Shown: positions 10,493-20,999 of the stretch, piece by piece
Layout: the number at the start of each line of letters is the position of its first letter
How positions within the stretch are numbered: the first letter of the stretch is position 1
Assembly (NCBI RefSeq): GCF_001311175.1
Contig: NZ_BBAI01000004.1
Span: forward strand, 54,648 to 118,647
Direction: 5' to 3'
DNA: 64,000 bases
Source: Lacticaseibacillus pantheris DSM 15945 = JCM 12539 = NBRC 106106
GTDB taxonomy: Bacteria > Bacillota > Bacilli > Lactobacillales > Lactobacillaceae
Notes under the pieces: model-generated
What the model was told of the DNA's origin: nothing
Database searches by the model: none
The model's input: the letters and a program-made list of their open reading frames with translations, nothing else
Translations under genes and position numbers: made by a program

Positions 10493-10813
10493 ATGGCAGA
10501 ACAGAAGCGTATTCTCCTTGTCTGCGGAATGGGTATGTCGAGTGGCTTTTTAGCAACGAGTGCTCGCAAAGCGGCTAAGAAACTGGGGCAAGATTATAAA
10601 ATTGAGGCTCGCAGTGAAACGGAAGCAACGTCCTTTCTATCCTCTATTGATGGGCTGTTAATTGGCCCGCACTACGCACAGAAGCTACCTGCTTTTCGGG
10701 AGGCAGCGTCCAAATTCAACGTGCCGGTTGACGTCATTCCTGAAGAGATTTACGGCACGCTCGATGGTAGGGGGCTCGTTGGTTTCATCAACGACAGCCT
10801 GTTAGCTCAGTAA
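10493..10813 (+). CDS. PTS lactose/cellobiose-family EIIB
   Basis: This is the cytoplasmic phosphocarrier EIIB of the lactose/cellobiose/chitobiose family, 106 residues. The phosphorylated Cys sits at residue 12 in ILLVCGMGMSSGFLA. It passes phosphate from EIIA to the sugar entering through EIIC. ATG 10493 follows GGAGG at proper spacing. It is the first gene of a beta-glucoside operon (EIIB, EIIC, GH1, EIIA, GH1) running to 15265, divergent from a PRD regulator. No internal shift is needed here. Confidence 0.85.
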   Translation: MAEQKRILLVCGMGMSSGFLATSARKAAKKLGQDYKIEARSETEATSFLSSIDGLLIGPHYAQKLPAFREAASKFNVPVDVIPEEIYGTLDGRGLVGFINDSLLAQ

Positions 10814-10828
10814 TGGGGGACACATACT

Positions 10829-12060
10829 ATGAATAAGCTAGTCAATTGGCTTTCCGTTAAGGCGGCCCCGGCGATGAAGAAATTTATTTCTCGTCCATGG
10901 ATTGCTGCCATCGCGGATTCAATGCAGAAAATCATTCCGTTCATTCTTGCTGGATCGATGATTTTCCTTTATAACGTTATCCGGTCATATGTACCTGTAC
11001 TACCCGACCTCACAAACATTAGCAATTTTACGTTTGGCATGCTGGGCATCATTGTTTCTTACTTGATTGCCAGTGAAGCTATGGAAAATCTGAAGCATCC
11101 GCAGTATTTACAGATGGCGGGACTGACTTCAGTAGCGGTCTTCATCATCAACATTAACCCTAAAATTAATGCAAAGGGGCTGATGACCGTTGAGTTTGGT
11201 CGGTTTGGTGCTACCGGCCTACTTATTGGGATGTTAACGGGAATTGCTGTCGCATTGGTTTTCCATTTATGGAGTAAATTGCACATCCTTGAAGATTCCA
11301 GTATTCCGGACTTTGTGGTCGGGTGGATTAATACCATCATTCCAATTCTCATCAGTGTTGCAATCTTTACAACCATCGTGTTTATTGGCAACGTTGACTT
11401 ATTTAACCTGGTTGCATGGCTCTTTAGCCCGCTACAGTCGTTTGGACAGACCTTGCCCGGGTTCATCCTCATTAGTCTTATTCCGTCATTGTTGTACACG
11501 ATGGGTATTTCTTCTTGGGCGTTCAACGCGGTATCAACACCTATCTTTATGGCCGGAATCTCGGCGAACATTGCTGCGGTGGCCGCTGGTGGGGCTGCAA
11601 CAAATATTTCTACTAGTGAAGTAATGTTTACTTCTGCGCTGATTACGATGGGCGGGATGGGAGCAACTTTGACCCTGAACATCCTCATGCTGTTTGCTAA
11701 ATCTCGGCGTTTGAAGGCGATTGGACGTATCTGTATTGCCCCGTCAATCTTCAACATCAATGAGCCCTGATGTTCTCTGGCCCAGTTGTTATGAACCCAA
11801 TTTTGATGATTCCGATGTGGATTAATTCGATTACAGGCCCACTAATTGTGTGGACGGTTATGCGTCTTGGCCTACTGAACATTCCTGCCAAGATGATTCA
11901 GGTTGGCCAGATTCCGGCACCGTTCTCGTCGATTATGATCACGGAAGACTGGCGGGCAGTTATTTGGTACGTTGTGCTGTTCGCGCTGTATATGGCTACA
12001 TGGTACCCATTCTTGAAGGTGTACGATCACGAATTACTGGTTAAGGAGGCAGAAGAATAA
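10829..12060 (+). CDS. PTS lactose/cellobiose-family EIIC permease (frameshifted)
   Basis: This is the membrane permease of a cellobiose-type PTS, about 410 residues with eight to ten hydrophobic segments. The family signature FNINEP is followed by the shift: FNINEPLMFSGPVVMNP is restored if the CCC at 11765-11767 is CCCC. This loop carries the conserved Glu that contacts the sugar. The start ATG 10829 follows GGGG. The stop TAA (12058-12060) shares its last A with the ATG of the GH1 gene. It imports and phosphorylates a beta-glucoside together with EIIB (10493) and EIIA (13489). Confidence 0.85.
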
Positions 12061-13482
12061 TGGCAGTATTTCCAAAGAATTTTTTTGTGGGGTGCTTCTA
12101 CCAGTGCGTACCAGGTTGAGGGCGCTGCGTTAGAAGATGGTAAGGGCCTGTCCCAACAGGATGTGGTGAATAAGGGCAAGACGGGTTTTGCCGATGCCTC
12201 AGTGGCCAGTGATCATTACCATCGCTACAAGGAAGACGTGCAGTTGATGAAGAAACTGGGACTAAAATCATATCGCTTTTCTATCGCGTGGTCCCGCATT
12301 TTTCCCGAGGGGGTTGGGGAGCCCAATCCCAAAGGGGTAGAGTTCTACCACAATCTGATTGATGAGCTGGTAGTTAACGGTATTGAACCGATTCCGACTT
12401 TGTATCACTATGACATGCCCGAAGCACTGGTAGAAAAATACGATGGGTGGATTGGGCGGCAAAGTGTTGACGATTATGTTCACTATGCGGATTTTGTGAT
12501 TCGCGAATACGGTTCAAAAATCAAGTACTGGCTCACCATTAATGAGCAGAGCATTATTGTTCAGTATTGGAAGCAAAAGAACCACATTCCTGACCGTTAT
12601 GTAAATGATGAGCAAATTAAGTATCAAATTAATCACCATATGAACTTGGCCCAGGCGTATTCGGTTATTTTGGTCCACAAGTACTTTCCTGACGCCATGG
12701 CCGGTGCAGCGTTGGGCTACTCGCCCATTTACGCATTGACCTCAGAACCGAAGGACGCGTTGGCCGCGCAAAATGCCAATAACCTGCGCAACTTGTTCTA
12801 CACGGACGTTTACTTCAAGGGCTTCTACAATGAATCAGCACTTAAATATCTACAGGATAATAACCTTGCACCACGCATGGAATTAGGTGATGAGGCCATC
12901 ATGAAGGCGGGTATCTCCGATTTCTTGGCCATTAACTACTACAACAGTGATGCGGCTAAGTGGCCAGAGACTGGAGCCAAGCGCCGTTGGTCAGGGGTTA
13001 ACCTGAGTGGTAAGAAGGGCGATATTTCGGGCTACGAGACCCAACCAGGCTATTACGAAATTTGTCGGAATCCTAACCTTGATACGACTGACTGGGATTG
13101 GGCAATTGACCCATCAGGTCTTGAGTATGCGCTTGAAGATTTGTATTCCCGGTACAATAAACCCTTGATGATTACCGAAAACGGTATTGGCGCTCATGAT
13201 GAGCTGGTTGATGGGAAGGTGCACGATCAATACCGCATTGACTATATGTCTGACCACATCGCTGCCATTGGGCGTGCAATCGGACGAGGTGTTCCGGTCA
13301 TTTCATATAACCCCTGGTCGTATATTGATTTGTTGAGTACCAGCAATGGGTACCAAAAGCGGTATGGCTTTGTCTATGTGGACCGGACTGATGATGATTT
13401 GAAGAATTTGGCCCGGATCAAGAAGGACTCGTTCTATTGGTACCAAGAGGTTATTAATAGTAATGGCGAAAATTTGAAGTAG
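12060..13482 (+). CDS. GH1 6-phospho-beta-glucosidase (frameshift near start)
   Basis: This cytoplasmic glycoside hydrolase splits a 6-phosphorylated beta-glucoside delivered by the adjacent PTS. After removing one T from the run 12080-12086, the protein starts MAVFPKNFLWGASTSAYQVEG, the normal GH1 N-terminus. The acid/base Glu is present (YWLTINEQ) and the nucleophile Glu lies in MITENGIG. The KRYGFVYVD segment near the C-terminus belongs to the phosphate-recognising loop of 6-phospho-glycosidases. Length is about 474 residues, normal for the family. It is the third gene of the operon, with its ATG overlapping the EIIC stop. Confidence 0.88.
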
Positions 13483-13488
13483 GTGACG

Positions 13489-13832
13489 ATGATGGGAAAA
13501 CAGAAAAAAAAGCTGAAGAGTTAATACCAGTTTCGATGGAAATTATTCTACATGCGGGGAATGCTCGCAATATTGCCGACGATGCATTTAAGTTAGCAAA
13601 GCAACAGGATTTCGACGGTGCTGCCCAGAAGATGGACGAAGCGGATAAGGAGATGGTTTTGGCCCATAATTCGCAGACTAGTGTCATTCAGGGCGAAGCA
13701 CAGGGCGTTGAGTACGAGTACTCACCACTGTTTGCCCATGCGCAAGATACATTGATGACCATTACTTCTGAATTGCTGACCACTAACAAGTTGATTGATG
13801 TATTGAAGTTAATGCTTGCCAAGAAGGAGTAG
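13489..13832 (+). CDS. PTS lactose/cellobiose-family EIIA (frameshifted)
   Basis: This is a soluble phosphocarrier EIIA of about 115 residues. The N-terminal helix PVSMEIILHAGNARNIADDA and the phosphorylation site region MVLAHNSQTSVIQGEA are typical of the all-helical EIIA-Lac family. The His of VLAHN is probably the phosphorylated residue. The likely start is ATG 13489 after AGGTG. The N-terminal 11 codons join the main frame only if the eight-A run 13504-13511 has one more base. If that shift is real, translation from ATG 13536 would still give most of the domain. It completes the PTS of this operon. Confidence 0.8.
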
Positions 13833-15265
<1,433 letters not shown>

Positions 15266-15295
15266 ATTAATACAGCGTCAATGGTGTTTTGCATT

Positions 15296-15328
15296 GAGTG
15301 GCAATCGATACTGATTGTCACTCTTTTT
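15296..15328 (+). terminator. Intrinsic terminator after the beta-glucoside operon
   Basis: GAGTGGCAATC pairs with GATTGTCACTC across a short loop (11 positions, one mismatch), followed by TTTTT. It separates the PTS/GH1 operon from the membrane-protein gene. Confidence 0.75.
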
Positions 15329-15347
15329 ATAGCGTGAGGTGTACGTA

Positions 15348-15955
15348 ATGAAGCTGATTGGAAGGATATTTGAAGTCGTGGCGGCTGCATACTTTACAGG
15401 GTTGGGTGTTAGTCTGATTGTCGCGGCAAATTTAGGCTCGGATCCCTTAACAATCCTTGAGCAGGGACTGAGCCGGTTTTTGGGATCAACTTTGCGATGA
15501 CGGTCTTTCTCGTAAGTTGCATTTTGTTAAGTGCGGCGGCGGCCGTAAACATTCACAAAATTGGGATGGCAACCGTCATTAATCCGTTTTTAGTCAGTAT
15601 GACAATTTATCAGTTTGAAGGTTTGATTCCCCTTGTTACCGCGGTAAGCACTAACGTTATCGTCAGAATGATCATTGTTTTGGTTGGACAATGCGCATGC
15701 TCACTTGCATTTGGGCTGTTGATTTCATGTGGATTGGGACCATTTTCACTGGATGTGGTTATAATGCGTATGACAAAACGACTGAAAGTTTCGTATCCCA
15801 TGATCAGATATGTTTTTGATATATCAATGTGTATTGTGGGCTGGAGACTGGGTGGGGTTATCGGAATAGGGACTGTTATTACCGCCTGTACACAAGGCCC
15901 ACTAATTGCAACTTTTCAAAAATTTACCGCCAAATTTAGTGTTAATCAGATGTAA
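15348..15955 (+). CDS. YczE/YitT-like integral membrane protein (frameshifted)
   Basis: This is a membrane protein of about 203 residues with four to five hydrophobic segments. The pattern GLGVSLIVAANLGSDPLTILEQGLS near the N-terminus and the later LISCGLGPFSLDVVI are typical of YczE/YitT-type proteins, whose substrate is unknown. ATG 15348 follows GTGAGGTG. One base is missing in GGG 15482-15484. With GGGG the first 45 residues (ending LSRFLGINFAMTV) join the rest. It follows a terminator, so it is probably transcribed separately. Confidence 0.7.
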
Positions 15956-16318
15956 AAGCACGAGTATAAATATTTAGTAGCTAGGCACCTAATTGCGACC
16001 TTTGAATGTGCTTTGTCATTTTGATTTGGCGGGTGGTTATGCGGGTAGCTCACCTAACAAACACACTGTTCACCTAACACTGTGTTTGTTAGGTGAACAG
16101 TTAGTAGCATGTCATTGTCCACGTCCATTAGTGCTAGCCACACTGGATGTAAAAGTACGTGGGCCACTAGGTCACAAATCGTTCGAAGAAGTTTATGATA
16201 AAGTTACCGTTAAGTAATATTCAGTACCAAAAAGGGTTATTAGAACCGGGTGACGGGGTCAGCACTCGCCAGTTAGAGTCGATAGCTAGGGTTAACAAAA
16301 ATATTGGAGGTCACACAC
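15956..16318. other. Intergenic region with overlapping inverted repeats
   Basis: No supported gene. A 74-codon frame (15993-16217) covers most of it but has no good ribosome-binding site and no family match that I recognise; its last 30 codons look slightly gene-like. The main content is the repeat at 16051-16100. Confidence 0.5.
16051..16100. repeat. Two mutually exclusive perfect hairpins
   Basis: CACCTAACAAACACA (16051-16065) is the exact complement of 16081-16095. CTGTTCACCTAACA (16066-16079) is the exact complement of TGTTAGGTGAACAG (16087-16100). The right arm can therefore pair with only one of the two left arms. The core CACCTAACA/TGTTAGGTG occurs three times. Confidence 0.85.
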
Positions 16319-16708
16319 ATGCCATTAATGAAAATTGATATGCTCAAGGGCCGCACTGAGCAGGAAATTCGCGACATTCTGGATATCTCGTACCGCGTGA
16401 TGCTTGACGCCTTTAACGCACCCGAGGGCGATCGGTACCAGGTCGTTACGCAGCATGAACCCTACGAGATGCAGATTTTGGATACCGGGCTGGGCATTGA
16501 ACGGACTAAAGATGTCCTGATTTTCAGCCTCACGACGCGGCCGCGGACTACCGAGCAGAAGCAGGCGTTCTACAACCAGCTGGTGAGCGCGCTGCATGAG
16601 CAGTTAGGTATCGCGACGAGCGATGTGGTCATCAACCTGACCGTTAATGCGGATGAGGACTGGAGTTTTGGCTACGGGAAGGCACAGTTCCTTACTGGCG
16701 ACTTGTAG
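16319..16708 (+). CDS. Tautomerase family protein (4-OT/MIF fold)
   Basis: This is a 129-residue tautomerase-like enzyme. Start ATG 16319 after GGAGG gives MPLMKIDML, exposing Pro as residue 1 after Met removal; this Pro is the catalytic base of the superfamily. The length is about twice a 4-oxalocrotonate tautomerase monomer and fits the fused two-unit (cis-CaaD or DUF1904-like) forms. It is intact and has a strong terminator behind it. The physiological substrate cannot be told from the sequence. Confidence 0.75.
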   Translation: MPLMKIDMLKGRTEQEIRDILDISYRVMLDAFNAPEGDRYQVVTQHEPYEMQILDTGLGIERTKDVLIFSLTTRPRTTEQKQAFYNQLVSALHEQLGIATSDVVINLTVNADEDWSFGYGKAQFLTGDL

Positions 16709-16777
16709 TGACCATAAAACATGGAAGATAAAACGCATAAAACCTAGCCACGCGCAAAATTGTGTATGGATAGTAAA

Positions 16778-16813
16778 ACCGCCCGGACATTAAAGTTTGT
16801 CCGGGCGGTCTTT
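16778..16813. terminator. Strong bidirectional terminator
   Basis: ACCGCCCGGACA (16778-16789) pairs perfectly with TGTCCGGGCGGT (16798-16809), with A's before and T's after. It serves the tautomerase gene on the plus strand and the SIS gene on the minus strand. Confidence 0.88.
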
Positions 16814-16829
16814 GTAACTGAAGAAAGCA

Positions 16830-17930
16830 TCAAACATAATCCTGCACAGTCGTCTTGTTATGAACAACCTCCGAGAAGTCCGTAAATATTTGATGACCAA
16901 GATCAACGCCATGATCATTGGTAATCAACCAGGCAAATAGTTGAATGGGAGTGACGGCTAGGATAGGGGCCTTAAATGGGTCGTCCACGGCTCCTAGATT
17001 TAGCGAATTATGACGACCGGTATCCTGATTCCTGCCAAGGTTGATGGTGAAGATGTTGTCGATGTAATTGGCCTCGTAGTTACGTAGTGCGGCCATCTTT
17101 TCTAGAACTACCTGCTGAGCGTTGGTGACCAAATAGAATTGCACATCATCTTTGTGGATGCCTAGGTAGGGACCGTGCATGAAGGCCTCTAGGTCATGGC
17201 CGCCCGCAGGATACCGTACTACTTCCACAAATTTTGTTTGAAATTCCATTGCGGTGCCTACTGTTGCCCCATAGCCAATAGCCGTGTATTGCCGCGGGGT
17301 CAGCATGTTCTGCTTATGTTGGGCATAGAACTCTTCGCTGTTTTTGATAACGTCGGGGATACGGCCGATAACATTGGCGAACTCGTTCAGTTCGGCCTTT
17401 TCTTGTGTTGAGTCGATGGTACCGGACTGCTTGGCAAAACGCAGTGCAAGCAACATTAACGACAAAACTGTTGCGTTAAAGCCCATCGTGACGTAGCCCA
17501 CCCGTTCTTTGCCCGTGAGTATGTCCAAAGTAGTGTCACACGCCGCGGGTAGTTCTGTATCGGGACGGCTCGTGACCGCGATACGGTTAACGGAGCGTTG
17601 ACGCGACACCTTTTCAATTGCATCAATAGTGGCGGTGCTTTGGCCGCTTTGGGATACACCTAATACCAGATCGGTATTGCGACTGACCGATTCGTACATT
17701 GTGTAGTTGAAGGGTTCCTCAATCTGCACGTGAATATTGGCGATGTTTTCCATGTAGAGTTTGGCGCTACGGGATGCGTTAATACTGGATCCTGTGGCTA
17801 GCACTAGCCAGTTCTGTGCATCCAATTTGATGTCCTTGAGCGCGGCGTCAACCTGTGTGGGGTAATTATCTAGTATTTTTGTGAGTGCTGAGTGTTCCTG
17901 GTTAATATACGTATACATAGTTGGAGTCAT
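16830..17930 (-). CDS. SIS-domain sugar-phosphate isomerase/deaminase (GlmS-C/AgaS-like)
   Basis: This is a 366-residue protein with two sugar-isomerase (SIS) domains and no glutaminase domain. The first SIS has WLVLATGSSINASRSAK and LGVSQSGQSTATIDA, the phosphosugar-binding Ser/Gly loops. The second covers roughly residues 190-350. Proteins of this layout deaminate or isomerise amino-sugar 6-phosphates (glucosamine-6-phosphate deaminase of the SIS type, AgaS) or fructoselysine-6-phosphate. It is the last gene of a LacI-HAD-SIS operon (ATG 17930, three bases past the HAD stop). That operon is divergent from a ROK kinase/GH9/PTS operon, which supports a role in turning an amino-sugar phosphate into a glycolytic intermediate. 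Confidence 0.78.
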   Translation of the reverse strand: MTPTMYTYINQEHSALTKILDNYPTQVDAALKDIKLDAQNWLVLATGSSINASRSAKLYMENIANIHVQIEEPFNYTMYESVSRNTDLVLGVSQSGQSTATIDAIEKVSRQRSVNRIAVTSRPDTELPAACDTTLDILTGKERVGYVTMGFNATVLSLMLLALRFAKQSGTIDSTQEKAELNEFANVIGRIPDVIKNSEEFYAQHKQNMLTPRQYTAIGYGATVGTAMEFQTKFVEVVRYPAGGHDLEAFMHGPYLGIHKDDVQFYLVTNAQQVVLEKMAALRNYEANYIDNIFTINLGRNQDTGRHNSLNLGAVDDPFKAPILAVTPIQLFAWLITNDHGVDLGHQIFTDFSEVVHNKTTVQDYV

Positions 17931-17932
17931 TT

Positions 17933-18748
17933 TTATACCTCGAAATATTTATTGAGAAAGTTTGCCACACCATCATCTAGGTTACTTTGGGTATGGTTAG
18001 GAACTGATTGTTGAACTTGCTTCTGTGCGTTGCCCATAGCCACGCCAACCGCCACCGCTTTGAGCATTGGCAGGTCGTTAAGACCATCCCCAAATGCTAT
18101 TGATCGGTTGAGCGGTACACCGACTAACTCGCAGTATCTTTGTACTGCCGTCGCCTTCGTGACATCGTGGGGTAGTATCTCGATGTTATTGGGAGAAGAA
18201 CTGGTGATGTCAAAGTGGTTGGAAGAGGACAATGCGGTCTTCGCTGCGGCCAACGCCGGGGGATTTTCGTCGCTGATGACAATACCATTAACGATTTCTT
18301 TCTGGTGGTCTACTAGTTCGTCAACGTTATTCACTTTTGCGTATTTAGGTTGACCAGTCCCGGCAACTCTTTGCTGTGCATCGGCCGAAAAATAATCTGG
18401 TAGCAGGTTGGTATAGAAAACCCGGTTGGTAGTGAAGAAGAACGTCGATAGGCGATACTTCTCGATAGTTGGATAGATGGTACGCAGGGCATTAGCACCT
18501 AGTAGTGACAAGCTCGTTTGCCCATTAGCGTGAATAACGGCTCCGTTACTTGCGATGACATCAACTTGAGTCCCTATTTGTTGGGCGATAGCAATACCCG
18601 ATTCGAGCATTCGTCCTGTAGCAATGGAAAAGTGGTGGTGCTGGTCAATTAACGAGTTAATCGTCCGGATTGTGGTTGGTGACACCTGCTGTTGATTATC
18701 AACCAACGTACCGTCGATATCACTGAAGATTGCGTAGTTATTACTCAT
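17933..18748 (-). CDS. Cof-type HAD-IIB phosphatase
   Basis: This is a 271-residue haloacid dehalogenase hydrolase. Motif I is FSDIDGTLVDN near the N-terminus (nucleophile Asp and second Asp), motif III is the Lys in DVTKATAV, and motif IV is GDGLNDLPML. The middle cap domain is of type C2 (Cof), as in sugar phosphatases such as YidA or SupH. The start overlaps the LacI gene by 8 bases. The substrate is probably a phosphosugar of this locus; it may relieve sugar-phosphate stress. Confidence 0.85.
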   Translation of the reverse strand: MSNNYAIFSDIDGTLVDNQQQVSPTTIRTINSLIDQHHHFSIATGRMLESGIAIAQQIGTQVDVIASNGAVIHANGQTSLSLLGANALRTIYPTIEKYRLSTFFFTTNRVFYTNLLPDYFSADAQQRVAGTGQPKYAKVNNVDELVDHQKEIVNGIVISDENPPALAAAKTALSSSNHFDITSSSPNNIEILPHDVTKATAVQRYCELVGVPLNRSIAFGDGLNDLPMLKAVAVGVAMGNAQKQVQQSVPNHTQSNLDDGVANFLNKYFEV

Positions 18749-19815
18749 TTCGATTACTCCTCGAGGTTAAACCGGATGACTCACGAACCACTAATTCTGG
18801 TGGCAGTATGGTTAGGTCACCTAAATCGTATTTTTCTGGTGATATTTGGTGCAGTAATTTGCGGACCGCCACATTTGCCAATAACCGGTTGTGATGATTG
18901 ATTGTAGTAATACGTGGAGTGAAGTAGTTGCTGTCCGGAAAAGCATCGCAACTGGCAATGGCCATGTCAGCAGGACAGCTCAGGCTGTTGTCATTCAGGG
19001 CGCGAACAGCCCCTAACGCTACTTGGTCGTTAATTGCAACAATAGCTTCCGGTCGTGTATCAGATTCCAATAGCTTCTGCATACTGCTATATCCGTCTTC
19101 AACATAGTAGTTACTGAGAAAAATTCGGTCATCACGTAACTTGCTGTAGGTGTTCATGGCATCCTTGTATCCGGCTAGTCGCTGTGTGGTAATGGTAATT
19201 CCTGGCTCGCCACCGATAAAACCGATATCGTGATACCCACTAGCCAGCAGGTGTTGAGTAATGATAGAACCACTTAGCTGCTGATACCGTGAAACGTACT
19301 GAAAGTCGTGATTCTGCAGAGGCTGGGCCATAATAACAACTGGCAGGTTGCCGGCCATTCTGGTGAGCGCGTCTAAATACTCCGGTCGCGGTTCCGACCG
19401 ATCAATTTCACCACCAAGAATTAGAACTCCGTCCACCTTTTTTTTCTTCAAGTCGGGCAAATGCGTCGATTTCTACCTGAGTTGCATCTACGGGTGTCTC
19501 GCCAGCAGTCATGGTGTTGAACAGTAGAATGTTGTATCCGGCGGCCTTCGCCGGTGCCTCAATGTGTGAGACCAAGGTAGTGAAGTACGGATTAGCAATA
19601 TCAGAAACAACCACCCCAAAGGTGTTGGTGTGCTTGGACACCATTCCGCGCGCAATTGCACTTGGCTGGAAACCCGATTGGTCCAGAACTTTCTGGACCC
19701 GATCACGTTTATCCGGTGCGACATGTGCCTGTTTGTTTAGTACGCGTGAAACGGTACTGGTTGACACGCCGGCCATTTGCGCGATTTCTTTGATAGTTAA
19801 ATTATTAGCGTCCAT
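18741..19815 (-). CDS. LacI-family transcriptional repressor (frameshifted)
   Basis: This is a LacI/GalR regulator of about 357 residues. The N-terminal HTH and hinge are LTIKEIAQMAGVSTSTVSRVLN and GFQPSAIARG. The periplasmic-binding-like sensor domain follows (FGVVVSDIANPYFTTLV, IGFIGGEPG). ATG 19815 is chosen because AGGGGGAG precedes it at the right distance. One extra A in the eight-A run (19438-19445 on the plus strand) breaks the frame, and removing it restores LEEKKVDGVLILGG. It probably binds the two matching palindromes at 19886 and 19980 and controls both itself and the ROK/GH9/PTS operon. Confidence 0.87.
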
Positions 19816-19885
19816 GTTAGCACTCCCCCTGCTCATCAACGATTACAGTCAGTTTAAAACATAAAGTAAGGGCTTGCAAGATATT

Positions 19886-19903
19886 TTTGGGCACGTTACC
19901 AAA
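19886..19903. promoter_or_regulatory. LacI-type operator 1
   Basis: TTTGGGCACGTTACCAAA is an 18-bp palindrome with two mismatched pairs and a central CG, the layout of LacI-family sites. It shares the half-site GTTACCAAA with the second operator, whose centre lies 94 bp downstream. Confidence 0.7.
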
Positions 19904-19917
19904 TTAGTGTTTTGTGC

Positions 19918-19946
19918 TTGACAGTCGAGATAAGCCGCGATAGCAT
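19918..19946 (+). promoter_or_regulatory. Sigma-A promoter of the ROK/GH9/PTS operon
   Basis: TTGACA (19918-19923), a 17-bp spacer, and TAGCAT (19941-19946). It lies between the two LacI-type operators, which suits repression by looping or by blocking elongation. Confidence 0.7.
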
Positions 19947-19979
19947 GGTGTCGAAAGATAAATAAAGCGGTTTCACGTA

Positions 19980-19997
19980 TGTGGGAACGTTACCAAA
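19980..19997. promoter_or_regulatory. LacI-type operator 2
   Basis: TGTGGGAACGTTACCAAA is centred on AACGTT and matches operator 1 in the right half. It ends 12 bases before the ROK kinase ATG and overlaps its leader. Confidence 0.7.
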
Positions 19998-20009
19998 GAG
20001 GGATGAGCT

Positions 20010-20999
20010 ATGACAACAAATATACCGACCGTCCTGGCGATTGATCAAGGCGGAACAAAAATTGTGGTTGCTGAAGTCGATAGACAAGGCCACCTGCATC
20101 AACAAATGAAGTTTGCTTCCGACGTCGGTACGCAGGCGTTAGCAACAAAACAAATCATTAACGCGATAGATAACTATCTCAGCCATCCGCATTACGGACA
20201 AATTCAACAAATTAGTGTTAGTACGGTTGGCAGGATTAACGCTGATACGGGATATTGGTACGAGATTGATCCAGGGAGGTGCGAACCAATTGACCTCGCT
20301 GGTGCGATAACCGAACAGTTTGGAATACCAGCCATAGCTGCGAATGACGTTTATTCTGCTACATATGCAGAAAACAAGGTCGGTATTGGCCGAGGAACAG
20401 CTGATTTTATCTATCTTAATCTTGGTACGGGTATCGCGGGACGGATTGTGGAGAACAACCGAATTTTAACCGGTGCGCATTTTGATGCCGGCGAGGTGGG
20501 ACACATGTCGGTCGATATTCATAGTACCGATAAGTGCGTTTGTGGCCGTTATGGTTGTGTTGAGCCAATTGCTTCGGGACTGGGTATCAGTACTAAGGCG
20601 CGGGTACTTATCGAGGAAGGTGCCAAGACTGAATTAAAGGTTGAAGAAAACGGCCGTGTTGGGGCAGAACAATTATTTAGTGCCTATGACAATGGTGACC
20701 TAGTGGCAATTGAGGTCATGGACGAAGCGTTAATTGCCCTAGCCGTTTTGATTGAGAACCTAATTCGTACTAGTGATCCTGACGCAGTTGTAATTGGTGG
20801 CGGCACCAGCAACGGAAATTGGTTGATTGACCGTATCTGTGCTCGAATTACCCCGGAGACTACACGTCTAATGAAAATGGGTATCGTAAAAAGTCAGATT
20901 AATCCTAATAATATTTCGATTGTTGGCGCAGGTTTACGTGGTTTTGAAACGGGGGTGAAAGTCGATGTCAATTCAAGAGGTATTGCAGAGGACAAATAA
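20010..20999 (+). CDS. ROK-family sugar kinase
   Basis: This is a 329-residue cytoplasmic hexose kinase. The N-terminal ATP-binding motif is LAIDQGGTKIVVAEVD. The ROK signature includes the zinc-binding CVCGRYGCVEPIASG, and the catalytic Asp lies in AANDVYSA. ROK kinases phosphorylate glucose, glucosamine or N-acetyl sugars. In this operon it would phosphorylate the free sugar released by the GH9 enzyme. ATG 20010 follows GAGGGATGAG. The 3' end overlaps the next gene by 35 bases. No frameshift. Confidence 0.85.
   Translation: MTTNIPTVLAIDQGGTKIVVAEVDRQGHLHQQMKFASDVGTQALATKQIINAIDNYLSHPHYGQIQQISVSTVGRINADTGYWYEIDPGRCEPIDLAGAITEQFGIPAIAANDVYSATYAENKVGIGRGTADFIYLNLGTGIAGRIVENNRILTGAHFDAGEVGHMSVDIHSTDKCVCGRYGCVEPIASGLGISTKARVLIEEGAKTELKVEENGRVGAEQLFSAYDNGDLVAIEVMDEALIALAVLIENLIRTSDPDAVVIGGGTSNGNWLIDRICARITPETTRLMKMGIVKSQINPNNISIVGAGLRGFETGVKVDVNSRGIAEDK

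Noticed and set aside
15993..16217. 74-codon gene spanning the double hairpin
   Set aside because: The frame runs straight through the inverted repeats, has weak initiation and no known similarity.
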